47,011 nt of DNA from Bacillota bacterium (lineage in GTDB: Bacteria > Vulcanimicrobiota > JAJTBE01). Shown here piece after piece: positions 9,226 through 16,699 of this stretch. The position numbers and the translations under genes are program-made. How positions within the stretch are numbered: the stretch's first letter is position 1; every line of letters starts with the position of its first letter. The stretch is from the NCBI GenBank assembly GCA_021287065.1, contig JAJTBE010000180.1, positions 1 through 47,011 on the forward strand, written 5' to 3'. The notes beneath the pieces are model-generated. The model did not search any database and was not told the DNA's origin. It worked only from the letters and a program-made list of their open reading frames with translations.

Positions 9226-9517
9226 CAATGCCACTGAGTTAGTAAAAATCCACTCAACCCCCCAACCAAATACTCTTGTTTTTCAAGGGAGGAGTTTCGG
9301 AGGTAAACCTGCTCTTCCAAAAAAAGCGTGGTCCCCTCCAACGGTCCCCAAACCCTGGTCGGTCCAAATCCCCCCGGTCGGTCCCCAATTCCAAAAGTTT
9401 TGGGAAGAAGGTCCGGAGGAAACTTTTTTCAAAAAGTTTTCTCCGGGAGCTGGGCAAATCGATACAAGCCTCGTGAGCGATTATATAAATCCATGTCTTA
9501 ATTCATTGGTATTGCCC
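9226..9517 (+). repeat. Dispersed inverted-repeat element, copy B
   Basis: A full-length copy of about 292 bp. The left end is CAATGCCACTGAGTTAG and the right end ATTCATTGGTATTG, imperfectly complementary. It has the internal AACTTTTTTCAAAAAGTTTT hairpin followed by CTCCGGGAGCTGGGC. The middle contains two GGTCGGTCC units, as in copy F. No coding capacity was seen; ORFs across it are accidental. Confidence 0.85.
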
Positions 9518-9676
9518 ACCCCCTACAGCTTCGATGTAAACCGTTTATCTCACCGAATCGCAAGCTCCGCCTGTTGCTGAGTTATATTGCACTACAATCG
9601 TATTTGCAAAAACCACTCAAATCACAAGTCCAATACTCATGTTTTGTAACTGCTCAGCCTCTGTAAAAAAACTAAA

Positions 9677-9778
9677 TGATATAATGTTTTCATGCCTGAC
9701 ACAATAAGAACAGCTACGGGATTTATCCCGTGGTTATATTCAATCTGAACTCTGCTTTAAAGCTGCTTCAGCAGCTTC
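9677..9778 (+). ncRNA. Possible small structured RNA with its own -10 element
   Basis: An extended -10 (TGATATAAT, 9677-9685) is followed by two perfect hairpins, ACGGGAT-TT-ATCCCGT (9716-9731) and AAGCTGC-TTCA-GCAGCTT (9760-9777). No ORF with a ribosome site covers this stretch. The 3' end is unknown, as there is no T-run directly after. It could be the leader of a longer transcript or chance structure. The rest of 9518-9911 shows nothing recognisable. Confidence 0.25.
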
Positions 9779-9916
9779 CAGCCAAAGTTGACGGAGCATA
9801 ATTTTGAAGCGGTTGAAGCCTGTGTCTGATCTCAGGGAATGTGTTGAATTTTACGAAAAATTCAAACCCGTTATGCAGTAATGAACATGGTTTTTGTAAA
9901 GTAAAATGTGTCTCTG

Positions 9917-9990
9917 AAAGTTTTTTGAAGGTGGCTTGGAGGAAACTTTTTTTCAAAAAAGTTCCCTCCAACGGTCCTCAACGGTCCCCA
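9917..9990 (+). repeat. Degenerate fragment of the dispersed element, copy C
   Basis: Only the central hairpin region (GGAGGAAACTTTTTTTC then AAAAAAGTTCCCTCC) and the CAACGGTCC/ACGGTCCCC pieces remain. Both terminal ends are missing, so this is a decayed copy. From 9991 to 10184 there is AT-rich DNA that must contain the ispE promoter; none was pinned down. Confidence 0.55.
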
Positions 9991-10184
9991 TTACGCTCCC
10001 CAAAATCCTCATAAAACATCCTCTCCATTATTAAAGATAAACCATAAAATCATGATATTTTTTGAAAAAACAACAAGAAGGGTTTAGCGGGTTGTAAGTG
10101 AATATATCCAATTATGTTTTTTATGCAATAGACATTGCAGCAGGTGGAGAATAAGCATCAGAACTTCGTTGAAAGGCTGTTTGT

Positions 10185-11048
10185 ATGAGTCAGAATATAT
10201 TAAAAATGAAAGCTCCGGCAAAGATAAACTATGTGCTGGAAATCGGAGAAAAACGGAAAGACGGATTCCATGAAATAAACACTGTGTTTCAGACAATTTC
10301 TCTGTATGATGAACTAACTTTTTCAGAAGCTGCAAGAGATATCGAAGTTCAGACCGACAGCACTTCACTGAAGGAAACGGAAAAAAATCTCGTTTTCCGT
10401 GCTGCTAACCTTCTGCGCAGAGTCAAGAATATAAACAAAGGCGCAAAAATTATCCTCAAAAAGAATATCCCCATAGGCTCAGGCTTAGGTGGAGGCAGCA
10501 GCGACGCAGCGTGCACGCTCCGCGGGCTTAATAAAATATGGAATCTCAATCTCCCTGAAGCTGACATGATCAATTATGCAGCTCAGCTCGGTGCAGATGT
10601 GCCCTTCTTCCTGAAAGGCGGACTTGCCACAGGAAAGGGTAAGGGAGAAAAACTCTCCAATGTAGGCGCCGGAATGAAGCCCAGACTTCCCCTCGTGGTG
10701 ATATGCCCGCCATTTGGTATTTCAACTGCCGAAGTTTACAGAATATGGGACGAAGAAAACTATTCGAGCCGGGGCAGGGGACTTGATGAGTTCATGCGCG
10801 CCATTTATAAAAAAGATATGAGATGCATTGCAGAAGCCCTCTTTAACGATTTTGAGGATCTTGTAATAAAGAAACATCCTGTAATTGCTGAAGTAAAACA
10901 GGCTCTAATGAAAACAGGCGCCCTCGGCGCCCTTATGTCAGGTAGTGGTTCTGCTGTTTACGGTATTTTCCCCGATGAAAAAACTGCCGATAATGCTGTT
11001 GAACTTCTCGGCTCTCAGGGAAACGCCCTCAAAGCATTTACTGTATAA
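10185..11048 (+). CDS. ispE: 4-diphosphocytidyl-2-C-methyl-D-erythritol kinase
   Basis: 287 residues, the normal size. IspE phosphorylates the 2-hydroxyl of CDP-ME with ATP in the cytoplasmic MEP pathway to isoprenoid precursors. The GHMP-kinase signature is clear: N-terminal KAPAKINYVLEI with the catalytic-type Lys, IPIGSGLGGGSSDAAC as the Gly-rich ATP loop near residues 95-110, and a C-terminal LMSGSGSAVYGIF motif. The ATG at 10185 has AAAGG upstream; an internal ATG 7 codons later is a less likely start. Its 3' end overlaps the 3' end of convergent queA by 11 bp, leaving no room for separate terminators. Confidence 0.95.
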   Translation: MSQNILKMKAPAKINYVLEIGEKRKDGFHEINTVFQTISLYDELTFSEAARDIEVQTDSTSLKETEKNLVFRAANLLRRVKNINKGAKIILKKNIPIGSGLGGGSSDAACTLRGLNKIWNLNLPEADMINYAAQLGADVPFFLKGGLATGKGKGEKLSNVGAGMKPRLPLVVICPPFGISTAEVYRIWDEENYSSRGRGLDEFMRAIYKKDMRCIAEALFNDFEDLVIKKHPVIAEVKQALMKTGALGALMSGSGSAVYGIFPDEKTADNAVELLGSQGNALKAFTV

Positions 11049-12090
11049 ACATACAATCCCCAAAACTGAAGAAACGATACTTTTCAGCTACAGCTTCATT
11101 ATAGGCTTTCAGCATAAATTCCCTGCCTGCCAGCGCTGAAACGAGCATCAGCAGAGTTGATTTCGGGAGATGAAAGTTTGTGATAAGCGCGTCAGTAAGC
11201 TTAAATCTGTATCCGGGATAAATAAATATATTTGTCCAGCCTTCAAGTATTTCATCCGGAAAATCCAAACCACCGGAGCCATTCAGTGCCTCCAGCTTTC
11301 CTGCTGCTGTTTCAAGGGTCCTTGTGGCGGTTGTGCCCACTGGTATGATTCTTCTGCCTTCTTTTTTAGCCTTCAGAATTCTTTCCAGAGTTTCACGCTT
11401 TATTTTATAGTATTCGCTGTGCATATCATGATCTTCGATGTTTTCCGTTTTTACAGGCCTGAAAGTGCCCGGACCGATATGCAGTGTGAGATACTCAGTC
11501 TCCACACCCTTGTTTTTTAGTATATCAAAGATCTCATCCGTAAAATGAAGGCCCGCTGTAGGCGCGGCTGAAGAACCGTCGTATTTTGCATATATCGTCT
11601 GATAACGGTCTTTATCCTCAAGAGGCTTCTTTATATAATGGGGCAGGGGAACCTCTCCAAGCTTCAGCAAATCTTCCATAAAATGGTCCGAATTGAAGCG
11701 AACGAGCCTTGTACCCTGATCCGTTCTTCCCACAACCTCGCCTTTCAGAACTCCGCCGCCAAAAGTTAGAATATGCCCGGGCTGAACCCTTCTCCCTGGC
11801 TTCGCCAGAGTTTCCCATGTATTTTCGCCAGCCATATTCAGAAGCAGAAGCTCAACCTTTCCGCCTGAGTTCTCCTTTTCTCCCCATAAACGGGCGGGAA
11901 TCACCTTCGTGTCATTAAGCACAAGAAGATCCCCTTCTTTCAGGTATCCTGTGATATCCGGAAATTTTCCATGATAAATTGCAGAATCAGGCCTGCTGAC
12001 TATCATCAGCCTTGAGCCTGTCCTCTCTGCCGGTGGTTCCTGTGCTATAAGTTCTTCGGGAAGGTAATAATCAAAATCGCTTAGTTTCAA
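11038..12090 (-). CDS. queA: S-adenosylmethionine:tRNA ribosyltransferase-isomerase
   Basis: 350 residues, the family length. QueA moves the ribosyl part of SAM onto 7-aminomethyl-deazaguanine at the tRNA wobble base, giving epoxyqueuosine. Recognisable stretches are the N-terminus MKLSDFDYYLPEELIAQEP, VLNDTKVIPARL near residue 58, AAPTAGLHFT near 170 and HIGPGTFRPV near 204. The start codon is TTG, with GGAGA 6 bp upstream, and it overlaps the stop of dacB as TTGA (12090-12087). The two genes are therefore probably translationally coupled, with dacB first. Confidence 0.95.
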   Translation of the reverse strand: MKLSDFDYYLPEELIAQEPPAERTGSRLMIVSRPDSAIYHGKFPDITGYLKEGDLLVLNDTKVIPARLWGEKENSGGKVELLLLNMAGENTWETLAKPGRRVQPGHILTFGGGVLKGEVVGRTDQGTRLVRFNSDHFMEDLLKLGEVPLPHYIKKPLEDKDRYQTIYAKYDGSSAAPTAGLHFTDEIFDILKNKGVETEYLTLHIGPGTFRPVKTENIEDHDMHSEYYKIKRETLERILKAKKEGRRIIPVGTTATRTLETAAGKLEALNGSGGLDFPDEILEGWTNIFIYPGYRFKLTDALITNFHLPKSTLLMLVSALAGREFMLKAYNEAVAEKYRFFSFGDCMFIQ

Positions 12091-13823
12091 AGTTTATCTC
12101 CAAAATTTGCCAGGATGCGGACGATCCGATCCTCGTTTCCCCTGATAGCTCCGTTGGAGTAGGGGTTCTTATTGGTAAGAATCGAGAAGGTAACTATCTG
12201 TCCTCCCCTTGTTACCACATAACCGGAAAGACCAATATGGCCTGTAAGTGTTCCGGTTTTTGCATTAACTCTCAAATCCGTCATACGATACGAAAGGGTG
12301 CCGTCTTTACCTGCGATGGAAAGAGCATTGTAGAAATTTTTTCCCTGAGGATGCTTATACATCGCATTGAGAATTTCACAGAAAAGTTTGGGTGAAATAC
12401 GGTTGTATTCTGAAAGACCGCTGCCGTCAACCATAATAAGCCCGGATGGATCAACGCCGCAGGATTTAAGGAATTCTCTGACCGATTCCAGTGAATTATC
12501 GCAGGTTCCCTTACCTTTGGTGTAATATCCGATAGCTTTAAAAACATGCTGAGCGCAGAGGTTGTCTGATTCTTTGAGAATCTGTCTCACTATTTTAAGA
12601 AGGTTCGGTGATTTGTGGAAGCAGAGCTTGAATGTTTTAGACATATAATCCGCATCGGAATTGTTGATCAGTCTTACTTTGCCTCTGATTTTAATCCCTT
12701 CGCTTTTAAGCATTTCCGCAAAAACCGACGTGGTAAAACGGGAAGGGTTGTGGACCGTTACAGTCCTTCCGCCGTTGCCGTTTCCTTTTATCGTTATTGT
12801 GTCTGTTCCCAGTATTCTTGTTATTGCAATGGCTCCCTGTGAAGCTGTCCTCTGAATCTGCATTGCGGTATTTGCCGGAAGCAGCTTTACATTAGCTCCT
12901 GCCACATTTATCTGAACAAGATTGGCATTGATGGAAAGTGCTCCGCCCGGTGCTGCGTATTCTTCCAGCATATAGCGGGTTTTCCATCCTCTGCCCTGAA
13001 ACTCTCTGTCAAAAGCTGAATCATCGCCTACCAGATCCCCTTCGATCTCTTTGATCCCCTTTTTCTTAAGAACCTGTATCATTTTGTAGAAAACGCCTGT
13101 TGGTTCATTGGTGAAAGGCTCCACAAATGTGGGATCCCCTGTTCCCCTCAGATAAAGGTTTCCCTGAAGAACACCATTGTTAACCTTGCCGCCCCATACA
13201 GATGTCTCAAACTGAAACTGAGGTCCCAGAAGTCCAAGAGCAGTGGCGGAAGTAACGATTTTCATATTCGAAGCGGGAATCATCGGTGTGCTGCCGTTTT
13301 TAGAAAAAATCTCCTCGCCTGTATCCATTACCGAGCAGTATATGCCAACTTTACAGTTCTTCCATACTGAATCATTTTTAATAAAGCTTTCGAGCTGTGA
13401 GCGCAGAAAAGCACGATTCTGCCTTCTGTATTTTGCTTCTTCAGGAGAAAGAACCGGCGCAGGGCTAAGCTGTGGTGTGGGAACCACAAACGGTGAAGCT
13501 GATGGAGTTCCCTTTGGTGATGGGGAAACTGTGCCGTTGGGAACCGGTGAAAAAACCGACGGCGATGAAACTGGAGTATTCGAAGGCATTCCAACTGCCG
13601 GACTGCCTGAGGGTGAAGCTGAAACCACTGATGTGGGTGAAGCTCCTGCCGGTGTTGCCGAACCTGTGGCTCCCGGAGAAGGCGAATCATCATCAGTTAA
13701 AATATGTGCAGCAACAGTCTGAGTTTTTTCTTTTGCAAAAATCCCCGGGTGTCCGCCGCAAACGACAAACTGCAGCATTATCAAAACAGCCATAATGCCT
13801 GTAAAAACAGCTTTGTTCCTCAT
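12087..13823 (-). CDS. dacB: D-alanyl-D-alanine carboxypeptidase/endopeptidase, PBP4 (S13) family
   Basis: 578 residues. Exported: the N-terminus is hydrophobic (residues 5-22). Residues about 46-125 are an unusually long Ser/Pro/Thr/Gly linker that may span or attach to the wall. The catalytic part has all three penicillin-binding motifs: SNMK (Ser185, Lys188), SDN in KESDNLCAQ, and KTG in NAKTGTLTG. The S13 family trims or cleaves peptidoglycan cross-links in the periplasm. A GAGG site lies 9 bp before the ATG at 13823. The stop overlaps the queA start; pairing of a wall enzyme with a tRNA enzyme probably reflects chance operon structure. Confidence 0.92.
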   Translation of the reverse strand: MRNKAVFTGIMAVLIMLQFVVCGGHPGIFAKEKTQTVAAHILTDDDSPSPGATGSATPAGASPTSVVSASPSGSPAVGMPSNTPVSSPSVFSPVPNGTVSPSPKGTPSASPFVVPTPQLSPAPVLSPEEAKYRRQNRAFLRSQLESFIKNDSVWKNCKVGIYCSVMDTGEEIFSKNGSTPMIPASNMKIVTSATALGLLGPQFQFETSVWGGKVNNGVLQGNLYLRGTGDPTFVEPFTNEPTGVFYKMIQVLKKKGIKEIEGDLVGDDSAFDREFQGRGWKTRYMLEEYAAPGGALSINANLVQINVAGANVKLLPANTAMQIQRTASQGAIAITRILGTDTITIKGNGNGGRTVTVHNPSRFTTSVFAEMLKSEGIKIRGKVRLINNSDADYMSKTFKLCFHKSPNLLKIVRQILKESDNLCAQHVFKAIGYYTKGKGTCDNSLESVREFLKSCGVDPSGLIMVDGSGLSEYNRISPKLFCEILNAMYKHPQGKNFYNALSIAGKDGTLSYRMTDLRVNAKTGTLTGHIGLSGYVVTRGGQIVTFSILTNKNPYSNGAIRGNEDRIVRILANFGDKL

Positions 13824-13991
13824 TGTAATACCTCGTAATACCTAACAGATTTTCAAAGGCTAATATTGTCTTCCTGAATAAGATTTCCCTCCTTACAAAA
13901 AAAAACTCCCCATCAACTCCCTTTACTCCAGCCGCTTCCGAAAACATTAACAAACAATAATACCTTTTTTTCTGAAAAAAAAGAAAAATAC

Positions 13992-14020
13992 TTGTTTTCT
14001 CGAATTAAACCCAATATAAT
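13992..14020 (+). promoter_or_regulatory. Sigma-70-type promoter of the permease/RCK operon
   Basis: TTGTTT (13992-13997), a 17-bp spacer, then TATAAT (14015-14020), about 40 bp before the ATG at 14063. The upstream sequence is A/T-rich, like an UP element. Confidence 0.65.
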
Positions 14021-14062
14021 TACGGGAAAATCCAAAATATATAAAAATGCTGGTATATAAAT

Positions 14063-15964
14063 ATGTTTGCACTTTCAATACAGGCTTCCGCCAACACCAA
14101 CCTGTTCGGCAAAGCCCAGCTTCTGCCGGTTGTTATCGGTATTGCTGTTGTTACCCTTTTTATATTTCTTATTACCAGAAACAGCAAAGCACTGTTTTAC
14201 AATAAGTTTGGCACTATTTATCTGGGATTTCTCGGTGTCGGCGTAATTACTGTTATGGATGTGCTTACATCCATTTTTTATGCACCTGCTGAAGCTTTCA
14301 GATATGTGGGATATGATGCCATGTTCTTTGTGACGCTCACCGCAGGCCTTGTTGCTCTTTATTCCTTCAGTATGACCGAAATCGGGCAGATTCTTGAAAA
14401 ACTGAAAATCATAGGCGGCGGCGTTTACAATTTTTCCTATCTTGTTTATGGCAGAAGCATCTCGCTGATAGCAGCGTCTTCCATTCTTGTTGACTATGTT
14501 AATACTGCTGCAATTTCGTCCATCAGCGCCATAGAAAATCTATCGTCGCTGATGAGTATAAGCCCCTTCTGGAAAATTGCCCTCGAACTTGCCATTATCT
14601 GGATTATCACAGGTTTGAACCTGATGGGTATTAAGGAAAATGCAAAAGTAACATTCTCCATTTTCATATTTGTAACCTATGTAATCGGTATTACCGCAGC
14701 ACTGGGAATGTTCAACACAAGTCCTGAAAGTGTCGGCGTAATCAAAAATTCCCTTAGCCAGACATACACCAATTTTTCTCATAAAAATCTGGTGATGATG
14801 TTTGAATATATTGTCATTGGCGTAGGGTCAACCATTTTAGCTTATTCCGGTATAGAATCCGTTCTTCAGACTCAGAAGGTGGTGGAACACTGGAAAGTTA
14901 TAAGGGGAGCATATATTTTCCTTATTTGCTTTATCGGCATAGTAACTCCTCTGATTTCCATCCTTGCACTTTCACAGGTGGCAAGCCCCGCTGAACATCC
15001 CGGCGATCTTATTACTTCATATGCAAAGATGCTTGGGGGACATGCCCTCTCATTTATTGTGGTGATAGCTGCAATCGTTACGCTTTCCTTTGCTGTAAAT
15101 ACCGCAATGATTGCAGGCGTCGAACTTATGACGACCATCTCCGAACGGTTCGGGGTAGGGTGGCTTATAAAACCAAACCGTTTTGGCGCCCATTATATAA
15201 TCATCCTGTTTATGGCAGCTTTCTTCTCTCTGGTTATTCTGGTAACTCAGGGAAATCAGAATCTCGTCGCCGATATGTATGCCATTGGCCTTGTGGCTAC
15301 TTTTGTGCTTAATCTTGCAGCACTTCTCACATACAGGCTTTTTGAAGGTTTCAAAACCATCAGGGAGTATAAAACAAGCCTTATAAAGAATTTTGTAATG
15401 CTTATATTGTTTATTGCAGTATTCATATACATTTTTATTCACAAAAGACTTGGAGCGGAATTATGGATTGTAACTTCCGTCCTTATGGTGATTTTTGGAT
15501 ATGTAACAACCAAATACTTTAAGGACCCCGAAAGGGAAATGGAGAAAAAGTTCGACAAGTCAAAAGAAATTCTTGACTTTATCAGAACAATTAAAGGCGG
15601 AGACATCCATATCCACTTCGTCAGACCCAAGGACATCTTTAAGGAAGATATTACCGACGCGGTCTATATCACCTATGGTCTGCAGAGAATTACGGCACCT
15701 GCCAAACTTCAGGCAAACCATTTTGTTCTTTCTGTTCTGTCATATTGGGGAATCGACGATGAAATGGAATCCCTTCTTGGCATTCTGAAAACAGAGTTCC
15801 CTGATAAGAAGGTGAATGTGCATCTCGGCTGGCCCACATCCTCCTGGCTTGAAAGACTTTATACCGGTTTTGTTGTTCATAATCTTCTCAAACTGCCGCG
15901 CAAATTCCCTGAAATGCATTTTACAATGGAATTTGTTCCCGGAGCCAAAACGGAGGAAAACTGA
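14063..15964 (+). CDS. APC-superfamily permease, KimA-like, probable potassium transporter
   Basis: 633 residues with about 12 hydrophobic helices up to residue 480 and then a soluble C-terminal domain of about 150 residues. The first family helix reads VMDVLTSIFYAPAEAF, close in pattern to the D-LSS-AYA-EE segment of APC transporters of the KimA (YdaO) group, which carry K+ and also have a cytoplasmic C-terminal domain. The next gene encodes an RCK-type protein, a regulator typical of K+ transporters, which supports K+ over amino acids; neither substrate is proven. The ATG at 14063 follows a good promoter. The reading frame is intact. GGAGG at 15952-15956, inside the 3' end, serves the next small ORF. 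Confidence 0.75.
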   Translation: MFALSIQASANTNLFGKAQLLPVVIGIAVVTLFIFLITRNSKALFYNKFGTIYLGFLGVGVITVMDVLTSIFYAPAEAFRYVGYDAMFFVTLTAGLVALYSFSMTEIGQILEKLKIIGGGVYNFSYLVYGRSISLIAASSILVDYVNTAAISSISAIENLSSLMSISPFWKIALELAIIWIITGLNLMGIKENAKVTFSIFIFVTYVIGITAALGMFNTSPESVGVIKNSLSQTYTNFSHKNLVMMFEYIVIGVGSTILAYSGIESVLQTQKVVEHWKVIRGAYIFLICFIGIVTPLISILALSQVASPAEHPGDLITSYAKMLGGHALSFIVVIAAIVTLSFAVNTAMIAGVELMTTISERFGVGWLIKPNRFGAHYIIILFMAAFFSLVILVTQGNQNLVADMYAIGLVATFVLNLAALLTYRLFEGFKTIREYKTSLIKNFVMLILFIAVFIYIFIHKRLGAELWIVTSVLMVIFGYVTTKYFKDPEREMEKKFDKSKEILDFIRTIKGGDIHIHFVRPKDIFKEDITDAVYITYGLQRITAPAKLQANHFVLSVLSYWGIDDEMESLLGILKTEFPDKKVNVHLGWPTSSWLERLYTGFVVHNLLKLPRKFPEMHFTMEFVPGAKTEEN

Positions 15965-15965
15965 A

Positions 15966-16037
15966 ATGGCTTTTGAAATAATAAAAAAATCGGCGTGGGA
16001 TCCCCCGACGCCGTCCCCAAAGGGAGGATGCAGTTGA
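15966..16037 (+). CDS. Possible 23-residue leader peptide coupled to the RCK gene
   Basis: The ORF MAFEIIKKS...PSPKGGCS starts 1 bp after the permease stop and has a strong GGAGG 9 bp upstream. Its TGA (16035-16037) overlaps the proposed TTG start of the RCK gene (16034) as TTGA. A hairpin at 15991-16013 lies inside it. Good initiation signals and the overlap suggest it is translated and sets RCK translation. It may have no function as a peptide. Confidence 0.45.
   Translation: MAFEIIKKSAWDPPTPSPKGGCS
15991..16013 (+). promoter_or_regulatory. Intercistronic hairpin before the RCK gene
   Basis: CGGCGT (15991-15996) pairs with ACGCCG (16008-16013), with GGGA/TCCC inside. It ends 9 bp before the GGAGG of the RCK gene. 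It could influence mRNA stability or ribosome access; ribosomes on the 23-codon ORF would open it. Confidence 0.5.
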
Positions 16038-16699
16038 AAGTTATAGTTATAGCCGGAGGCAAGGTTCTGTTTCCCCTCGCCGAGGCAATACTTTCCAAAG
16101 GTTTTGAAGTTTGTGCCGTCAATAGGGACCCAAGAGTCTGCGCAGCTATTGAAAAACGGTACAAAGTCACTACAGTGGCGGGCGATGAATCCAGCCCGGA
16201 TACGCTTGAAAGAGCCGGAGCAAGAGAAGCCGGTTTGCTTATTGCCGTTACTCCGTGGGATAACCTCAATCTGGTTTGCTGCAAAATCGCAAAGGATTAC
16301 TTCAATATCCCTGAAACGGTAACCACCGTTAACAATCCTGACAATTTAAGCGTATTTAAACAGCTTGGAGTCGATCATGTTTTTGACAAGACGGAAATGA
16401 TTGTTTCGCTTCTCGAAAAAAGCGTTGAATCATTTTATGTAAAACCTCTTGTCGAATATATGGGCGGCAAAATTCTTATTTACGAAATCACTATTACCGC
16501 CAAAATGCCTGTAGTCGATACTGAAATCGGTAAAATGGAGTTCCCTGAGCATGCCCGCATTACCGGTGTTCTTCGAAACGATGAATTTGTTGTAGCTCAC
16601 CCCCGGCTTATTATCAAAGCCGGAGATAAGCTGCTTCTTGCAAGTTCGGAAGATGATCTGGGACACGCTATCCGGGCGCTTTGCGGCGATGTTGCCTGA
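16034..16699 (+). CDS. TrkA/KtrA-type RCK protein (NAD-binding plus RCK_C)
   Basis: 221 residues from a TTG start (MKVIVIAGGKV...), chosen because GGAGG lies 6 bp upstream; the in-frame ATG at 16028 directly abuts that site and is unlikely. Residues 1-125 are a Rossmann RCK_N domain and about 145-215 an RCK_C domain (IKAGDKLLLASSEDDL near the end). These proteins form rings that gate K+ channels or transporters in response to nucleotides. Odd points: the Gly-rich loop AGGKVLFPLA lacks the last Gly, and the acidic residue ending beta-2 is Asn (VCAVNRD), so the nucleotide preference may differ. Its stop directly abuts the convergent cheA stop. Confidence 0.85.
   Translation: MKVIVIAGGKVLFPLAEAILSKGFEVCAVNRDPRVCAAIEKRYKVTTVAGDESSPDTLERAGAREAGLLIAVTPWDNLNLVCCKIAKDYFNIPETVTTVNNPDNLSVFKQLGVDHVFDKTEMIVSLLEKSVESFYVKPLVEYMGGKILIYEITITAKMPVVDTEIGKMEFPEHARITGVLRNDEFVVAHPRLIIKAGDKLLLASSEDDLGHAIRALCGDVA

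Noticed and set aside
10084-10368. Minus-strand ORF of 94 residues overlapping the ispE start
   Set aside because: It is antisense to a clear ispE frame, with no family features and no ribosome site.
13243-13722. Plus-strand ORF of 159 residues antisense to dacB
   Set aside because: It mirrors the Ser/Pro linker of the PBP4 gene; repetitive codons there keep other frames open. No ribosome site.
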